From: Antarcticibacterium arcticum
GTDB lineage: Bacteria > Bacteroidota > Bacteroidia > Flavobacteriales > Flavobacteriaceae
NCBI RefSeq assembly: GCF_007993795.1
Contig: NZ_CP042476.1
Span: 2,790,001 to 2,854,000, forward strand
DNA length: 64,000 nt
Reading direction: 5' to 3'
Notes under the pieces: generated by a model
What the model saw: the letters and a program-made list of their open reading frames with translations, nothing else
Told to the model about the DNA's origin: nothing
The model's database searches: none
Position numbers and translations under genes: made by a program
Part shown: in pieces, positions 16,731 to 26,107 of the stretch
Position numbering within the stretch: position 1 is the first letter of the stretch
Layout of the letters: every line of letters starts with the position of its first letter

Positions 16731-17552
16731 ATGAAAATGATTTCAAGAAAACTAAGTTTCAGAAAATTTACAAGTTTCCTGATGGCCGCTATAGCCCTGA
16801 CAACGTTTGCAAGCTGTAGTGATGATGACACTCAAAATGATAAAAATGCCCGAGTGGTTGTTCACATGACCGATGCTCCCGGAGATTATGATGCGGTATT
16901 TGTAGATGTGGTTGATGTTATGATCAAAGCAGATGCAACAGCATCAGATGATGCCGGATGGACAAGTTTAGGTGGTATTCGTACCGGTGTTTACGATCTT
17001 CTTTCCCTTACGGGCGGAGTTACACAATTACTGGCAGATGCCGAAGTTCCTCCAGGGCCACTAGGTCAAATAAGATTAGTTCTTGGAAACAATAACACGG
17101 TAGTGATAAATGGAGAATCACAGCCATTAAGCACTCCAAGTGCTCAACAATCTGGTTTAAAACTACAGGTTAACCAAACCCTTGAAGCGGGTGAGATGTA
17201 TGAATTTTTACTGGACTTTGATGTAGACCAGTCAATTGTTACTGCTGGTTCTTCAGGAGGGTTTATCCTTAAGCCGGTAATTAGACTTGCTGCTATGGAA
17301 GGAACCGGAACCATTACCGGTGAAGTACAGCCTTCTATGGAGGTTAGCCATGTTAAAGCCGCGAATTCTGCAAACACAATTTCGGCTTATACAGATGCCA
17401 ACGGTAACTTCTCCCTCAACGGAGTTCCGGCCGGAACATACCAGATCACTGTTACTCCTAAAGCAGGTTTGGGACTATCAGTAAAGACCGTGAATAACGT
17501 AGTTGTAGCTTCTGGTGCAACGGTAGATCTTGATGTAATTTTCGTAGATTAA
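16731..17552 (+). CDS. DUF4382 domain lipoprotein
   Basis: 273 residues. A signal peptide ends in a lipobox with Cys29 (TTFASCSDDD), so it is probably a lipoprotein. The acidic SDDD stretch after the cysteine resembles signals for surface-exposed lipoproteins in Bacteroidota. Residues about 40-190 match the DUF4382 domain (VHMTDAPGDYDAVFVDVVDV start). The C-terminal 75 residues form a carboxypeptidase-regulatory-like beta domain (GNFSLNGVPAGTYQITVTP). Function is unknown; a cell-surface adhesive or binding role is only a guess. A terminator follows. Confidence 0.85.
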   Translation: MKMISRKLSFRKFTSFLMAAIALTTFASCSDDDTQNDKNARVVVHMTDAPGDYDAVFVDVVDVMIKADATASDDAGWTSLGGIRTGVYDLLSLTGGVTQLLADAEVPPGPLGQIRLVLGNNNTVVINGESQPLSTPSAQQSGLKLQVNQTLEAGEMYEFLLDFDVDQSIVTAGSSGGFILKPVIRLAAMEGTGTITGEVQPSMEVSHVKAANSANTISAYTDANGNFSLNGVPAGTYQITVTPKAGLGLSVKTVNNVVVASGATVDLDVIFVD

Positions 17553-17573
17553 ATACCTTATTATAATTTTTTT

Positions 17574-17601
17574 AAAAGGCTGCCGGGAACGGCGGCCTTT
17601 T
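17574..17601 (+). terminator. Terminator after the DUF4382 gene
   Basis: AAAAGGCTGCCG at 17574-17585 pairs with CGGCGGCCTTTT at 17590-17601 (one G-T wobble) around a GGAA tetraloop, followed by a T run. It separates the lipoprotein gene from the MoxR/Bat operon. Confidence 0.88.
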
Positions 17602-17635
17602 TTATTTTAAACCTTTTAGGACAGGCGGTGTCCAA

Positions 17636-17643
17636 TATATTTG
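17636..17643 (+). promoter_or_regulatory. Bacteroidota -7 promoter box for the MoxR/Bat operon
   Basis: TATATTTG at 17636-17643 fits TAnnTTTG exactly, with a TTTA at 17615-17618 in the place of the -33 element. The predicted 5' untranslated region is about 50 bases. This is the only good promoter match I see before batE, so the block may be one long transcript. Confidence 0.5.
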
Positions 17644-17698
17644 CATTTGCATCGTTGGTAATTTGTGAATATCTTCACATATTTTAAAATTTAATTCT

Positions 17699-18703
17699 AT
17701 GATAGAGAATAACGCGTCAGTCGACATATCCAGCCTTAATGAAAAAATTGAGAGAGAAAGTGCGTTTGTAGACCTGCTTACCAATGAGATCAATAAAGTG
17801 ATCGTGGGGCAGAAGGTAATGGTAGAGCGTTTATTGATTGGACTTTTGGGCCAGGGACATATTTTGCTTGAGGGAGTGCCCGGTCTTGCAAAAACCCTTG
17901 CTATTAATACACTTGCCCAGGCTGTGCATGGAAGTTTCAGCCGGATACAGTTTACTCCAGATCTTTTACCTGCAGATGTTGTGGGAACTATGATCTATAA
18001 TATGAAACTGAATGATTTCAGCATTAAAAAAGGGCCCATTTTTGCCAATTTTGTTCTTGCGGATGAGATTAACAGGGCTCCTGCCAAAGTGCAATCTGCC
18101 TTGCTTGAAGCTATGCAGGAAAAGCAGGTTACTATAGGAGATGAAACCTTTAAACTGGACCGGCCCTTTCTGGTAATGGCTACCCAAAACCCGGTAGAGC
18201 AGGAAGGAACCTATCCCTTACCTGAAGCACAGGTGGACAGATTTATGCTTAAAACTGTGATCAAATATCCGCAAATGGCAGAGGAGCAAATGATAGTGCG
18301 GGCAAACCTGCGTGGGGGATTTGAGAAAGTGAACCAGGTGGTTAGTCTTGATCAAATTGCCAGGGCCCAGGCTGCGGTAAGGGAGGTTTATATGGATGAA
18401 AAAATTGAGAAATATATACTTGATATTGTCTTTGCCACAAGAACTCCTGAAAAATATAAACTGGATGAATTAACCCCCCTCATCAATTTTGGTGCATCTC
18501 CAAGGGGAAGTATCAACCTTGCCATTGCAGCAAAATGCTATGCATTTATCAAAAGAAGGGGGTATGTTATTCCTGAAGATGTGCGCGCCGTGGTGTATGA
18601 TGTACTAAGGCACAGGATTGGTCTTACATATGAAGCTGAGGCTGAAAATGTAACTTCAGAAGATATTATTGGCAAGATCATCAACGAGGTTGAGGTGCCT
18701 TAA
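17699..18703 (+). CDS. MoxR-family AAA+ ATPase
   Basis: 334 residues. Walker A is GVPGLAKT at 59-66 and Walker B is ADEIN at 121-125, with sensor 1 (MATQNPVEQEGTYPLPEAQVDRF) typical of MoxR. These ATPases are chaperone-like and work with von Willebrand factor A proteins to mature or insert metal ions into targets. Here it heads the Bat operon, whose vWA proteins BatA and BatB are the likely partners. The cytoplasmic location is inferred from lack of a signal. Confidence 0.94.
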   Translation: MIENNASVDISSLNEKIERESAFVDLLTNEINKVIVGQKVMVERLLIGLLGQGHILLEGVPGLAKTLAINTLAQAVHGSFSRIQFTPDLLPADVVGTMIYNMKLNDFSIKKGPIFANFVLADEINRAPAKVQSALLEAMQEKQVTIGDETFKLDRPFLVMATQNPVEQEGTYPLPEAQVDRFMLKTVIKYPQMAEEQMIVRANLRGGFEKVNQVVSLDQIARAQAAVREVYMDEKIEKYILDIVFATRTPEKYKLDELTPLINFGASPRGSINLAIAAKCYAFIKRRGYVIPEDVRAVVYDVLRHRIGLTYEAEAENVTSEDIIGKIINEVEVP

Positions 18704-18766
18704 ATCAATACTTACCTTATTGCTGTTTAATAAAATACAACTCCTCTTATACAAGGGGGGAAATTA

Positions 18767-19633
18767 ATGGATACAAAGGAATTACTTAAAAAGGTTCGAA
18801 AGATCGAGATCAAGACCAGGCGCCTGAGCAATCATGTGTTTGGAGGAGAATATCATTCTACTTTTAAAGGAAAGGGGATGACCTTTAGCGAAGTAAGGAA
18901 TTACCAGTTTGGAGATGATGTAAGGAGTATAGACTGGAATGTAACTGCAAGGTACAATGAACCTTTTGTAAAGGTATTTGAAGAAGAACGGGAGCTAACC
19001 ATGATGCTCCTGGTAGATGTTTCAGGATCTGAGCTTTTTGGATCACAAAAACAATTCAAAAAAGAGATCATTACAGAGATTGCTGCCACCCTGGCTTTTT
19101 CGGCGACCCAAAACAATGATAAAATAGGCCTGCTTCTGTTTACAGATCAAATGGAGCTTTTTATACCTCCTAAAAAGGGGCGTTCACATGTGTTAAGGAT
19201 CATTCGCGAGCTTATAGAATTTAAGCCGAAAGCTAAACAAACAGATATCTCTGCCGCTCTAAAATATGTCACAAATGTTATAAAGAAAAAAGCAATCATT
19301 TTTGTGCTTTCAGATTTTATGACAGACGGTTACAGACATACCCTAAAAATTGTAAGCGGGAAACACGATGTTACCGGAATCCGGGTTTATGATGAGCGGG
19401 AACAAAACATTCCTAATTTAGGTTTGGTACAAATGTTGGACGCCGAAACCGGGGAGCTCATTATGGTTAATACCGGTTCAAAAGCTGTAAGAAATGCATA
19501 CGCCACCTATTTTAGGGAAAGGGAGAATTATTTTCGGGAGAGTTTTTCAAAAAGCGGCGCAGGAATTATAAGTTCAAGAGTGGATGAAAGTTATGTCAAA
19601 AAATTATTAGGATATTTTAAAACAAGGGGATAA
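18767..19633 (+). CDS. DUF58 domain protein (vWA-like), Bat operon
   Basis: 288 residues. The DUF58 signature GDDVRSIDWNVTARYNEPFVKVFEEERE lies at about residues 45-75, followed by a vWA-like fold with LLVDVSGSELFG (a DxSxS metal-ion site). It is cytoplasmic and always neighbours MoxR ATPases in this operon type. It probably presents a client protein to the ATPase, but its biochemical role is not established. Confidence 0.9.
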   Translation: MDTKELLKKVRKIEIKTRRLSNHVFGGEYHSTFKGKGMTFSEVRNYQFGDDVRSIDWNVTARYNEPFVKVFEEERELTMMLLVDVSGSELFGSQKQFKKEIITEIAATLAFSATQNNDKIGLLLFTDQMELFIPPKKGRSHVLRIIRELIEFKPKAKQTDISAALKYVTNVIKKKAIIFVLSDFMTDGYRHTLKIVSGKHDVTGIRVYDEREQNIPNLGLVQMLDAETGELIMVNTGSKAVRNAYATYFRERENYFRESFSKSGAGIISSRVDESYVKKLLGYFKTRG

Positions 19634-19642
19634 GCATTTAAA

Positions 19643-21331
19643 ATGGCAAACTTTTTAAGAAACAATATTTCATTTTTAAATTTAAGTATGTTTCCTTCAG
19701 GCATTTCGATGCGCAAAGGCCGGACATTTTCTACTACCCTGCTTATCCTTTTTTTACTGCTGAATGTTATTCCTTCTTTTTCCCAGGAACCCCGGGTGAG
19801 CGCTTCTGTTGATACAACCTCAATCCTTATTGGTGATCAACTTATCTATAAGATCACCGTAGAGACCAATCCTGACAATCTGGTTGTTTTCCCGGAAGGG
19901 GAAAGTTTTAATCCCATGGAGGTGGTCGAATCTTTAACGGCAGATACCAACCGGGTAGAAAACAGATTCCGGTTAATAAAAGAATATTCCCTTACTCAAT
20001 TTGATTCAGGTAGCTACGTCATCCCGCGCCAACAGGTTCTAATAAATGAAACCGCATTTTTTACAGATTCCCTTCGCATTGAGGTGGTAGATGTAGTGGT
20101 AGATACTACAAAGCAAAAAATGTATGCCATTAAACCCGCTATGGAAGTGCCCTCAGGATTTTCAATTCCTGCCTGGGTCTGGTGGTTCCTTGGAATTATT
20201 TTGTTGGGAGCTGTGCTATATTTCCTCTTAAACCGGAGAAAAAAAATACGGGAAGCCCGAAAGCAGTTACCTCCTTATGAACGTGCATTGTTTGAGTTAC
20301 AACAGCTGGACCAGTCCCATTTGCTGGAAAACCGGCAAACCAAGGAATACTATTCGAAATTAACCGAGGCCGTGCGCAGGTATATTGAAGATGAGGTGCA
20401 TTTAAGGGCAATGGAAAGTACAACCTCAGAACTTATACATGATCTGGAATTAAAAATGGAGCGCGGTGAATTAAACCTGAGCCGCCAAACCATTGATGAG
20501 CTCAAGATAATCTTACAACGGGCAGACCTTGCGAAATTTGCAAATTCCCGTCCCGATATAATCACGGCAATAGGTGACAGGTCTAAAATTGAACATGTAA
20601 TAAACGACACAAAAGCCGCCATCCCGGAACCTACAGAGGAAGAATTGCTTAAGGATGAAGAATACCGAAGAGTCAGGTTAAAACGCAAAAACCAACGAAA
20701 GATCGCATTGGCCGTAGGGGTTGGGTTATTGATCATAAGCCTTGGTGCAACTGCCATTATAACTACCCAGGGATTCTCCGGCCTACGAAATATTGTATTT
20801 GGTAATCCATCTAAAGAATTATTACAGGGAGAATGGATAAGCAGTGATTATGGCGACCCTGCTGTTAATATCACCACCCCCCGGGTTTTAAAAAGAGGGG
20901 AAATAGACCTGCCGCAGGAAGCGAGGGCCATGTTGGTGGGAAGTGAAACATTTATTGATGGTGACCTTGCAGAAAATTTGTATGTGGTATTGAGTACAGT
21001 ACGTTTTCAGGAGGGTGTAAAGTTTGATCTTGATGCTGCGGTAGAAGGAGTTTATGCCAATCTTGAGCAAAAGGGAGCAAAGAATATGATTGTAAAAGAT
21101 GAGGAATTTACAACTCTGGAAGGCGCAAAAGGAATTAAGGTTTTTGGCACTCTCGAGCTGGAAAACCCTAAGAGCAAAAAGATGGAAAACAAGGAATACC
21201 TCATATTGAATTTTGCTGAAAAAGGAGGTTTCCAGCAAATCACCGTGATCTTTGAAGCCGAAGATGAATATGCTGAAGAAATAGCAGGCCGCATTATAAA
21301 TTCGGTAGAATTTGAAAATATAAATAATTAA
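19643..21331 (+). CDS. BatD-like membrane protein with extra C-terminal domain
   Basis: 562 residues. The best start may be ATG 19709 (MRKGRTFSTTLLILFLLLNV), which gives a clean signal peptide; ATGs at 19643 and 19688 extend it. A beta-rich periplasmic domain (about 50-165) begins VSASVDTTSILIGDQLIYKI, the style of the BatD N-terminus. A membrane helix follows at 178-197, then a helical cytoplasmic region with EYYSKLTEAVRRYIEDEV that resembles the BatD C-terminus, a second helix near 354-372, and a further alpha/beta domain of about 170 residues. It sits where many Bacteroidota operons encode a protein of unknown role. Function unproven. Confidence 0.8.
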   Translation: MANFLRNNISFLNLSMFPSGISMRKGRTFSTTLLILFLLLNVIPSFSQEPRVSASVDTTSILIGDQLIYKITVETNPDNLVVFPEGESFNPMEVVESLTADTNRVENRFRLIKEYSLTQFDSGSYVIPRQQVLINETAFFTDSLRIEVVDVVVDTTKQKMYAIKPAMEVPSGFSIPAWVWWFLGIILLGAVLYFLLNRRKKIREARKQLPPYERALFELQQLDQSHLLENRQTKEYYSKLTEAVRRYIEDEVHLRAMESTTSELIHDLELKMERGELNLSRQTIDELKIILQRADLAKFANSRPDIITAIGDRSKIEHVINDTKAAIPEPTEEELLKDEEYRRVRLKRKNQRKIALAVGVGLLIISLGATAIITTQGFSGLRNIVFGNPSKELLQGEWISSDYGDPAVNITTPRVLKRGEIDLPQEARAMLVGSETFIDGDLAENLYVVLSTVRFQEGVKFDLDAAVEGVYANLEQKGAKNMIVKDEEFTTLEGAKGIKVFGTLELENPKSKKMENKEYLILNFAEKGGFQQITVIFEAEDEYAEEIAGRIINSVEFENINN

Positions 21332-22335
21332 TGTTAGATAGTTTTACATTTGAGAATCCGGGTTATTTCTGGCTTTTGGTCTTACTGCCATTACTGGCAA
21401 CCTGGTATTTTTGGAAGCGAAACCTTCAACAGGCCGAACTGCGTTTATCCAGTGTACAGGGATTAAAATCTCAACGAAGTATCCTTCCTGTTCTTAGACA
21501 TGGACTTTTCGCCTTACGGTTAATAGCTCTTGCATGTATGATAGTGGCTATGGCGAAACCGCGCTCATCTGATGTTTCGACCAGAACGTCTTCCACCCAG
21601 GGGATAGATATTGTGCTTTCCATAGATGTTTCTGCCAGTATGCTGGCACGGGATCTAAAACCCAACAGGCTGGATGCCCTAAAAGAGGTGGCTGCCGAAT
21701 TTATTAAAGGAAGACCAACAGACCGGATAGGCCTGGTGGTTTATGCAGGGGAAAGTTTTACCCTTACCCCGGTGACAAGCGATAAAGCACTTGTTCTTGC
21801 CGCCCTGGAAGACCTTAGATATAATACAGTTCTGGAAAACGGAACAGCCATTGGAATGGGTTTGGCAACCTCGGTAAACAGATTAAAGGAAAGTACCGCA
21901 AAAAGTAAGGTAATAATCCTGCTTACAGACGGGGTAAATAATGCGGGGTTTATAGATCCCAAAATTGCCGGCGAACTTGCCGTGGAGTATGGCATTAAAA
22001 CATATACCATAGGAATTGGAACCAACGGGATGGCCTTGTCTCCAATTGGTATCCTTTCCAACGGGCAGTTTCGATATGGAATGGCTCAGGTAGAGATAGA
22101 TGAAAAATTGCTGCAGGAAATTGCAGTTACCACAGGGGGGAAATATTACAGGGCTACAGATAACGAAAAACTGGAAGAGATCTATGAAGAAATAGACAGT
22201 CTTGAAAAAACCGAGATTGAAGAATTCAAATTCACGAATTACGAGGAAAGGTACCGCCCCTTCCTTTTAATTGCAGGACTCTTGTTGATCTTTGAGCTCT
22301 TGTTGAGGTTCACGATCTTCAGAAGCTTTATTTAA
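21331..22335 (+). CDS. batA: Von Willebrand factor A protein BatA
   Basis: 334 residues. A membrane helix at about 10-28, a second at 55-75 and a third near the C-terminus flank a periplasmic vWA domain. The metal-ion-dependent adhesion motif is DVSAS at 99-103, with TDGVNN completing it. The start codon shares one base with the previous stop. BatA-E in Bacteroides fragilis were linked to aerotolerance; the molecular activity remains unclear. The paralogous BatB follows 42 bases later. Confidence 0.92.
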   Translation: MLDSFTFENPGYFWLLVLLPLLATWYFWKRNLQQAELRLSSVQGLKSQRSILPVLRHGLFALRLIALACMIVAMAKPRSSDVSTRTSSTQGIDIVLSIDVSASMLARDLKPNRLDALKEVAAEFIKGRPTDRIGLVVYAGESFTLTPVTSDKALVLAALEDLRYNTVLENGTAIGMGLATSVNRLKESTAKSKVIILLTDGVNNAGFIDPKIAGELAVEYGIKTYTIGIGTNGMALSPIGILSNGQFRYGMAQVEIDEKLLQEIAVTTGGKYYRATDNEKLEEIYEEIDSLEKTEIEEFKFTNYEERYRPFLLIAGLLLIFELLLRFTIFRSFI

Positions 22336-22377
22336 TAAAAAATAAGAACCCCTACGGGGAAAATTCAAACATGTAGA

Positions 22378-23418
22378 ATGTACATACTGGAGGAAGAAAA
22401 GTATTTTTGGTTATTGCTCATCATTCCCGTGTTGGTGCTGTTTTATGCCATGCTTTATTTCTGGAAGAAACGAAAACAGCGGGAGTTTGCGCATCCGGTA
22501 ATGCTTCAGCAGCTAAGTCCGGACCGGTCCTGGTTTAAACCCGCCTTAAAATTTGGGCTTCTATTGATAGTTTTGAGCCTGATTGTTTTTGCCCTTGTCA
22601 ATCCAAAAATTGGCACGAAAATGGAAACGGTAACCCGGGAAGGGGTAGACATAGTTTTTGCAATAGATGTCTCTAAAAGTATGGAGGCAGAGGATATTGC
22701 TCCCAACCGTTTGGAGAAAACCAAACAATTGGTTACTCAAATAATAAACAATCTTGGAAGTGACCGCGTAGGAATTATTGCCTATGCAGGAAGCGCTTTC
22801 CCGCAATTGCCTATTACAACAGATTATGCTGCGGCGAGAATGTTTTTACAGGCAATGAATACAGATATGGTTTCCTCGCAGGGAACAGCTATAAAGGAAG
22901 CCATTGAATTGGCAAAAACCTATTATAACCCAGATGAACCCACCAGTAAGGTGCTTATTATAATAAGTGACGGCGAGGATCATTTGGGAGAAGTGGAAGC
23001 TATTACAAAAGAAGCGGCAGCCCAGGGCATACGTATATTTACAATTGGAGTTGGAAGTGAAAGGGGTGGCCCGATTCCTATTAAACGTGGAGGGATCACC
23101 CAGAGTTATAAGAAAGACCTGAACGGGGAAACTGTTATCACCAGGATGGATGAAGCGATATTGAAAGAGATCGCCGCGGCCACAAATGGAGAATATGTAC
23201 GCGGGAATGTCACTTCCGAAGTAACTGAAAAAGTGTCAGATTTTCTTCGGAATTTGGATCAGACGGAATTTGAAGCCAGGCAGTATGCTGAATATCAATC
23301 GCAGTTTCAATGGTTTCTTGGATTGGCCATACTTTTACTTCTTGCAGATATTTTCCTGCTGGAGCGAAAAACAGCCTGGGTGAGAAAATTAAATTTGTTC
23401 AATGAAAAAAAAACTTAG
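22378..23418 (+). CDS. batB: Von Willebrand factor A protein BatB
   Basis: 346 residues. Same plan as BatA: two N-terminal helices (about 8-28 and 56-75), a vWA domain with DVSKS at 97-101 and ISDGEDHLG, and a final helix near 315-335. The pairing of two vWA proteins is the hallmark of the Bat operon. It overlaps the start of batC by 17 bases if the first ATG of batC is used. Confidence 0.92.
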   Translation: MYILEEEKYFWLLLIIPVLVLFYAMLYFWKKRKQREFAHPVMLQQLSPDRSWFKPALKFGLLLIVLSLIVFALVNPKIGTKMETVTREGVDIVFAIDVSKSMEAEDIAPNRLEKTKQLVTQIINNLGSDRVGIIAYAGSAFPQLPITTDYAAARMFLQAMNTDMVSSQGTAIKEAIELAKTYYNPDEPTSKVLIIISDGEDHLGEVEAITKEAAAQGIRIFTIGVGSERGGPIPIKRGGITQSYKKDLNGETVITRMDEAILKEIAAATNGEYVRGNVTSEVTEKVSDFLRNLDQTEFEARQYAEYQSQFQWFLGLAILLLLADIFLLERKTAWVRKLNLFNEKKT

Positions 23419-24298
23419 AAATATGAAGGTGAGTTTGTTATTTCCGCAGGGAAATTGCAGGGTGCTTTTACTGGTGTGCCTGAGTTTCTTTTTTCTGAAG
23501 AAACTTTCTGCCCAATCCCTTCAGGAGGAAAACAGGAAGATCGAGAAACAAACCAATAAACTCCTTCGTAGCGCCGAGGATAACCTGGCCGAAAATGATT
23601 TTTCAGCAGCTGAAGCATCTTATCGACAAGCGGTATCAAAAAGCCCTGAGAGTGTAAAGGCACGTTACAATATGGCTAATATGTATTACGGTAAGGAAAA
23701 ACCTGCACAATCTGTTACCCGGTTAAAACAGGCAGCCAAAATTGCAGAGACAAAACAGGAGAAACACAGTATTTTTCACAACCTGGGAAATTCCTATATG
23801 CAGCAAAAAAAATACAGGGAAGCGGTAGAGGCTTATAAGGAGGCACTTCGCAATAACCCAAAGGATGAAGAAACGCGTTACAATTATGCCCTGGCGAAGA
23901 AGATGCTGGAGGAAGAAGAGCAGAGCGGTGGCGGTGGTGATGATGATAAGGAACAGGAAGACCAGGATAAGCAGGAGAAAGATAAGGGAGACGAAGGAGA
24001 GCAGGACAAGGATAAAAAGGAGGGTGAAGATAAAGAGGATAAAGGCGGCGATCAAAAAGACGATCAAAAAAAACCTGAGAATGAAGATGAAAAAGGCAAA
24101 CCAGATCCTAAGCCAGGTGAAGATAAACCCGGTGAAGAGCAACCCCAGCAACCCCAGCAACCACGTCCCGGACAATTATCTCCCGAGCAAATAAAAAGTT
24201 TGCTGGAAGCGATGAACAATGAAGAAAAAAAGGTGCAGGATAAGATAAATGCAGAAAAGGCAAAAGGAACCAAAACCCGCACCGAAAAGGATTGGTAA
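23402..24298 (+). CDS. batC: TPR protein BatC with charged low-complexity tail
   Basis: 298 residues from ATG 23402, or 291 from ATG 23423 just after the batB stop; both give a signal peptide. Tetratricopeptide repeats occupy about 50-165 (AEASYRQAVSKSPESVKARYN and YREAVEAYKEALRNNPKDEET). From about 175 to 265 the protein is almost only Asp, Glu, Lys, Gly, Gln and Pro, an extreme low-complexity stretch that is likely disordered and periplasmic. The end is again an ordered helix (QIKSLLEAMNNEEKKVQDKI). TPRs would scaffold the vWA proteins. Confidence 0.88.
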   Translation: MKKKLRNMKVSLLFPQGNCRVLLLVCLSFFFLKKLSAQSLQEENRKIEKQTNKLLRSAEDNLAENDFSAAEASYRQAVSKSPESVKARYNMANMYYGKEKPAQSVTRLKQAAKIAETKQEKHSIFHNLGNSYMQQKKYREAVEAYKEALRNNPKDEETRYNYALAKKMLEEEEQSGGGGDDDKEQEDQDKQEKDKGDEGEQDKDKKEGEDKEDKGGDQKDDQKKPENEDEKGKPDPKPGEDKPGEEQPQQPQQPRPGQLSPEQIKSLLEAMNNEEKKVQDKINAEKAKGTKTRTEKDW

Positions 24299-24343
24299 AA
24301 AATAATTATTGTAATAACCTTAAAAAAATAAGACTAAAGAGAG

Positions 24344-26104
24344 ATGACGCTTAGAATATTCATACTGTCACTTTTTTTAATAGTATCCTCAGCGGGGATT
24401 GCCCAGGTAAAATTTGAAGCCCGGGCAAGCAAACCCAAACTGGGGGTAAATGAGCGTCTCAGGGTTGACTTTGAGATGAATCAGGATGGGGATAATTTCA
24501 GGGCTCCTGCTTTTAGCGGTTTTACTGTGGTGGGTGGGCCTAACCAGGCGGTAAGCAATAGCTGGATCAATGGCAAACGCACCTACTCAAAGACATATAG
24601 TTATTTCCTGGAACCTACAGGACGGGGTAAATTTACCATAGGACAGGCAGAGATTACGGTAGAGGGCAATATTTATAAAACATCCCCTATTCAGGTTGAG
24701 GTAACTGCTGCTGTAGATAAACCTACAGATGGAAATAACACAGATTTTGTGGCCTCAGAAAACTTACATCTGGTTGCAGAAATTTCCAATACAAATCCGT
24801 TTTTAAACGAGGCAATTACGGTTGTTTATAAACTTTACGTGAGTCCCCGCATAAGTGTAAGCAACTGGAGAGAAATAGATAATCCTGTATACCGCGATTT
24901 CTGGAGCCAGAATATAGATATAAGGCAATTGAAAATTGAAACCGGGGAATATCAGGGTGAGCCTTATAGGTTTGTGGTATTGCGAAAGACCATTCTTTAT
25001 CCTCAAAAAACAGGAGAACTAGAAATTGAACCATTGACTTTATCAGTTTCTGTAGATGTGCCAAGCGACCGCAGGGACATATTTGGAGGAAGGTTATATA
25101 CTACTGTAGATAAGACCGTGGCTGCAGGTAAACGAATTATAAATGCCAAGCCTTTGCCCGATGCAGGGAAACCGGGCAATTTTACCGGGGCGGTTGGAAA
25201 ATTTGATTTTAAGGTTATTCCCGGGAATACTAAACTTGCAGCCACAGAATCCATGACCGCAAGAGTACAGGTGACGGGAAATGGAAATTTAAAGTTATTT
25301 GAACTTCCCAAATTGGAAGTGCCCGCCTCCTTGGAAAAATATGAACCCGAAAGAACCGAAAATGTAAGGACAGACCTTAATGGAACCCAGGGCAGTATTA
25401 CAGATACCTATACTATAGTACCTACACGCCAGGGAGAATTTACAATTCCGGCCCTCAACTTCTCATATTTTGACATTTCCAGCAGGACTTATAAGACAAT
25501 TAGCTCCCAGGATATTAACCTGGAAGTAGACAGAGCTCCGGCAGGAGGTAGTGGAGTAGCAGGAGGTGGATATGTTTCTAAACAACCGGTGACTGTCCCC
25601 GGGGAACAATTCCGGTATATTAAATTAAAAACCAATTTACACCCTGTAAATTCCGGAACCTTTCTTGGATCATTAAGCTTCTGGAGCTTGATGGCATTAC
25701 CATTTGGACTTTTGTTAGGAGTAATTCTTCTGGGGAAAAAACGGGATGCAATGGCACAGGATGTTCGCGGTAACAGGATTAAAAAAGCCAACCGGCTTAC
25801 CAGAAAATATCTTTCAGAAGCCAAGAAGAACCTTGGTGACCATGAGAAATTCTACATTGCGCTTGAACGGGCCCTGCATAACTATTTGAAGGCGAAACTT
25901 CATATCCAAACAAGTGATATGTCTAAGGACAGGATAAGAAATCTGTTAATAGAAAAAGGAGCAGAACCAGAATCTACGGAAGAGTTTATTTCTCTGTTAA
26001 GCAGTTGTGAGTTTGCCCGTTATACCCCTTCTTCCAAGCTAACTATGGAACAGGATTTTGAGAAAGCAGCCCGTGTAATTTCAACTTTAGACAAACAAAT
26101 TTAA
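24344..26104 (+). CDS. batD: BatD family protein
   Basis: 586 residues. Signal peptide (cleavage after GIAQ), then several beta-rich BatD domains in the periplasm (start VKFEARASKPKLGVNERLRVDFEM). A Gly/Ala linker is near 400-410, a membrane helix at about 445-462, and a cytoplasmic helical domain closes the protein (KFYIALERALHNYLKAKLHI). This is the canonical BatD layout. It follows batC by 45 bases and precedes batE by three. Confidence 0.93.
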   Translation: MTLRIFILSLFLIVSSAGIAQVKFEARASKPKLGVNERLRVDFEMNQDGDNFRAPAFSGFTVVGGPNQAVSNSWINGKRTYSKTYSYFLEPTGRGKFTIGQAEITVEGNIYKTSPIQVEVTAAVDKPTDGNNTDFVASENLHLVAEISNTNPFLNEAITVVYKLYVSPRISVSNWREIDNPVYRDFWSQNIDIRQLKIETGEYQGEPYRFVVLRKTILYPQKTGELEIEPLTLSVSVDVPSDRRDIFGGRLYTTVDKTVAAGKRIINAKPLPDAGKPGNFTGAVGKFDFKVIPGNTKLAATESMTARVQVTGNGNLKLFELPKLEVPASLEKYEPERTENVRTDLNGTQGSITDTYTIVPTRQGEFTIPALNFSYFDISSRTYKTISSQDINLEVDRAPAGGSGVAGGGYVSKQPVTVPGEQFRYIKLKTNLHPVNSGTFLGSLSFWSLMALPFGLLLGVILLGKKRDAMAQDVRGNRIKKANRLTRKYLSEAKKNLGDHEKFYIALERALHNYLKAKLHIQTSDMSKDRIRNLLIEKGAEPESTEEFISLLSSCEFARYTPSSKLTMEQDFEKAARVISTLDKQI

Positions 26105-26107
26105 AAA

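Noticed and set aside
23723..24175. A 150-codon frame on the minus strand opposite batC
   Set aside because: It is the reverse of the Asp/Glu/Lys low-complexity tract and gives an artificial run of Phe, Leu and Ile. It has no start signal and lies inside a well-supported gene.
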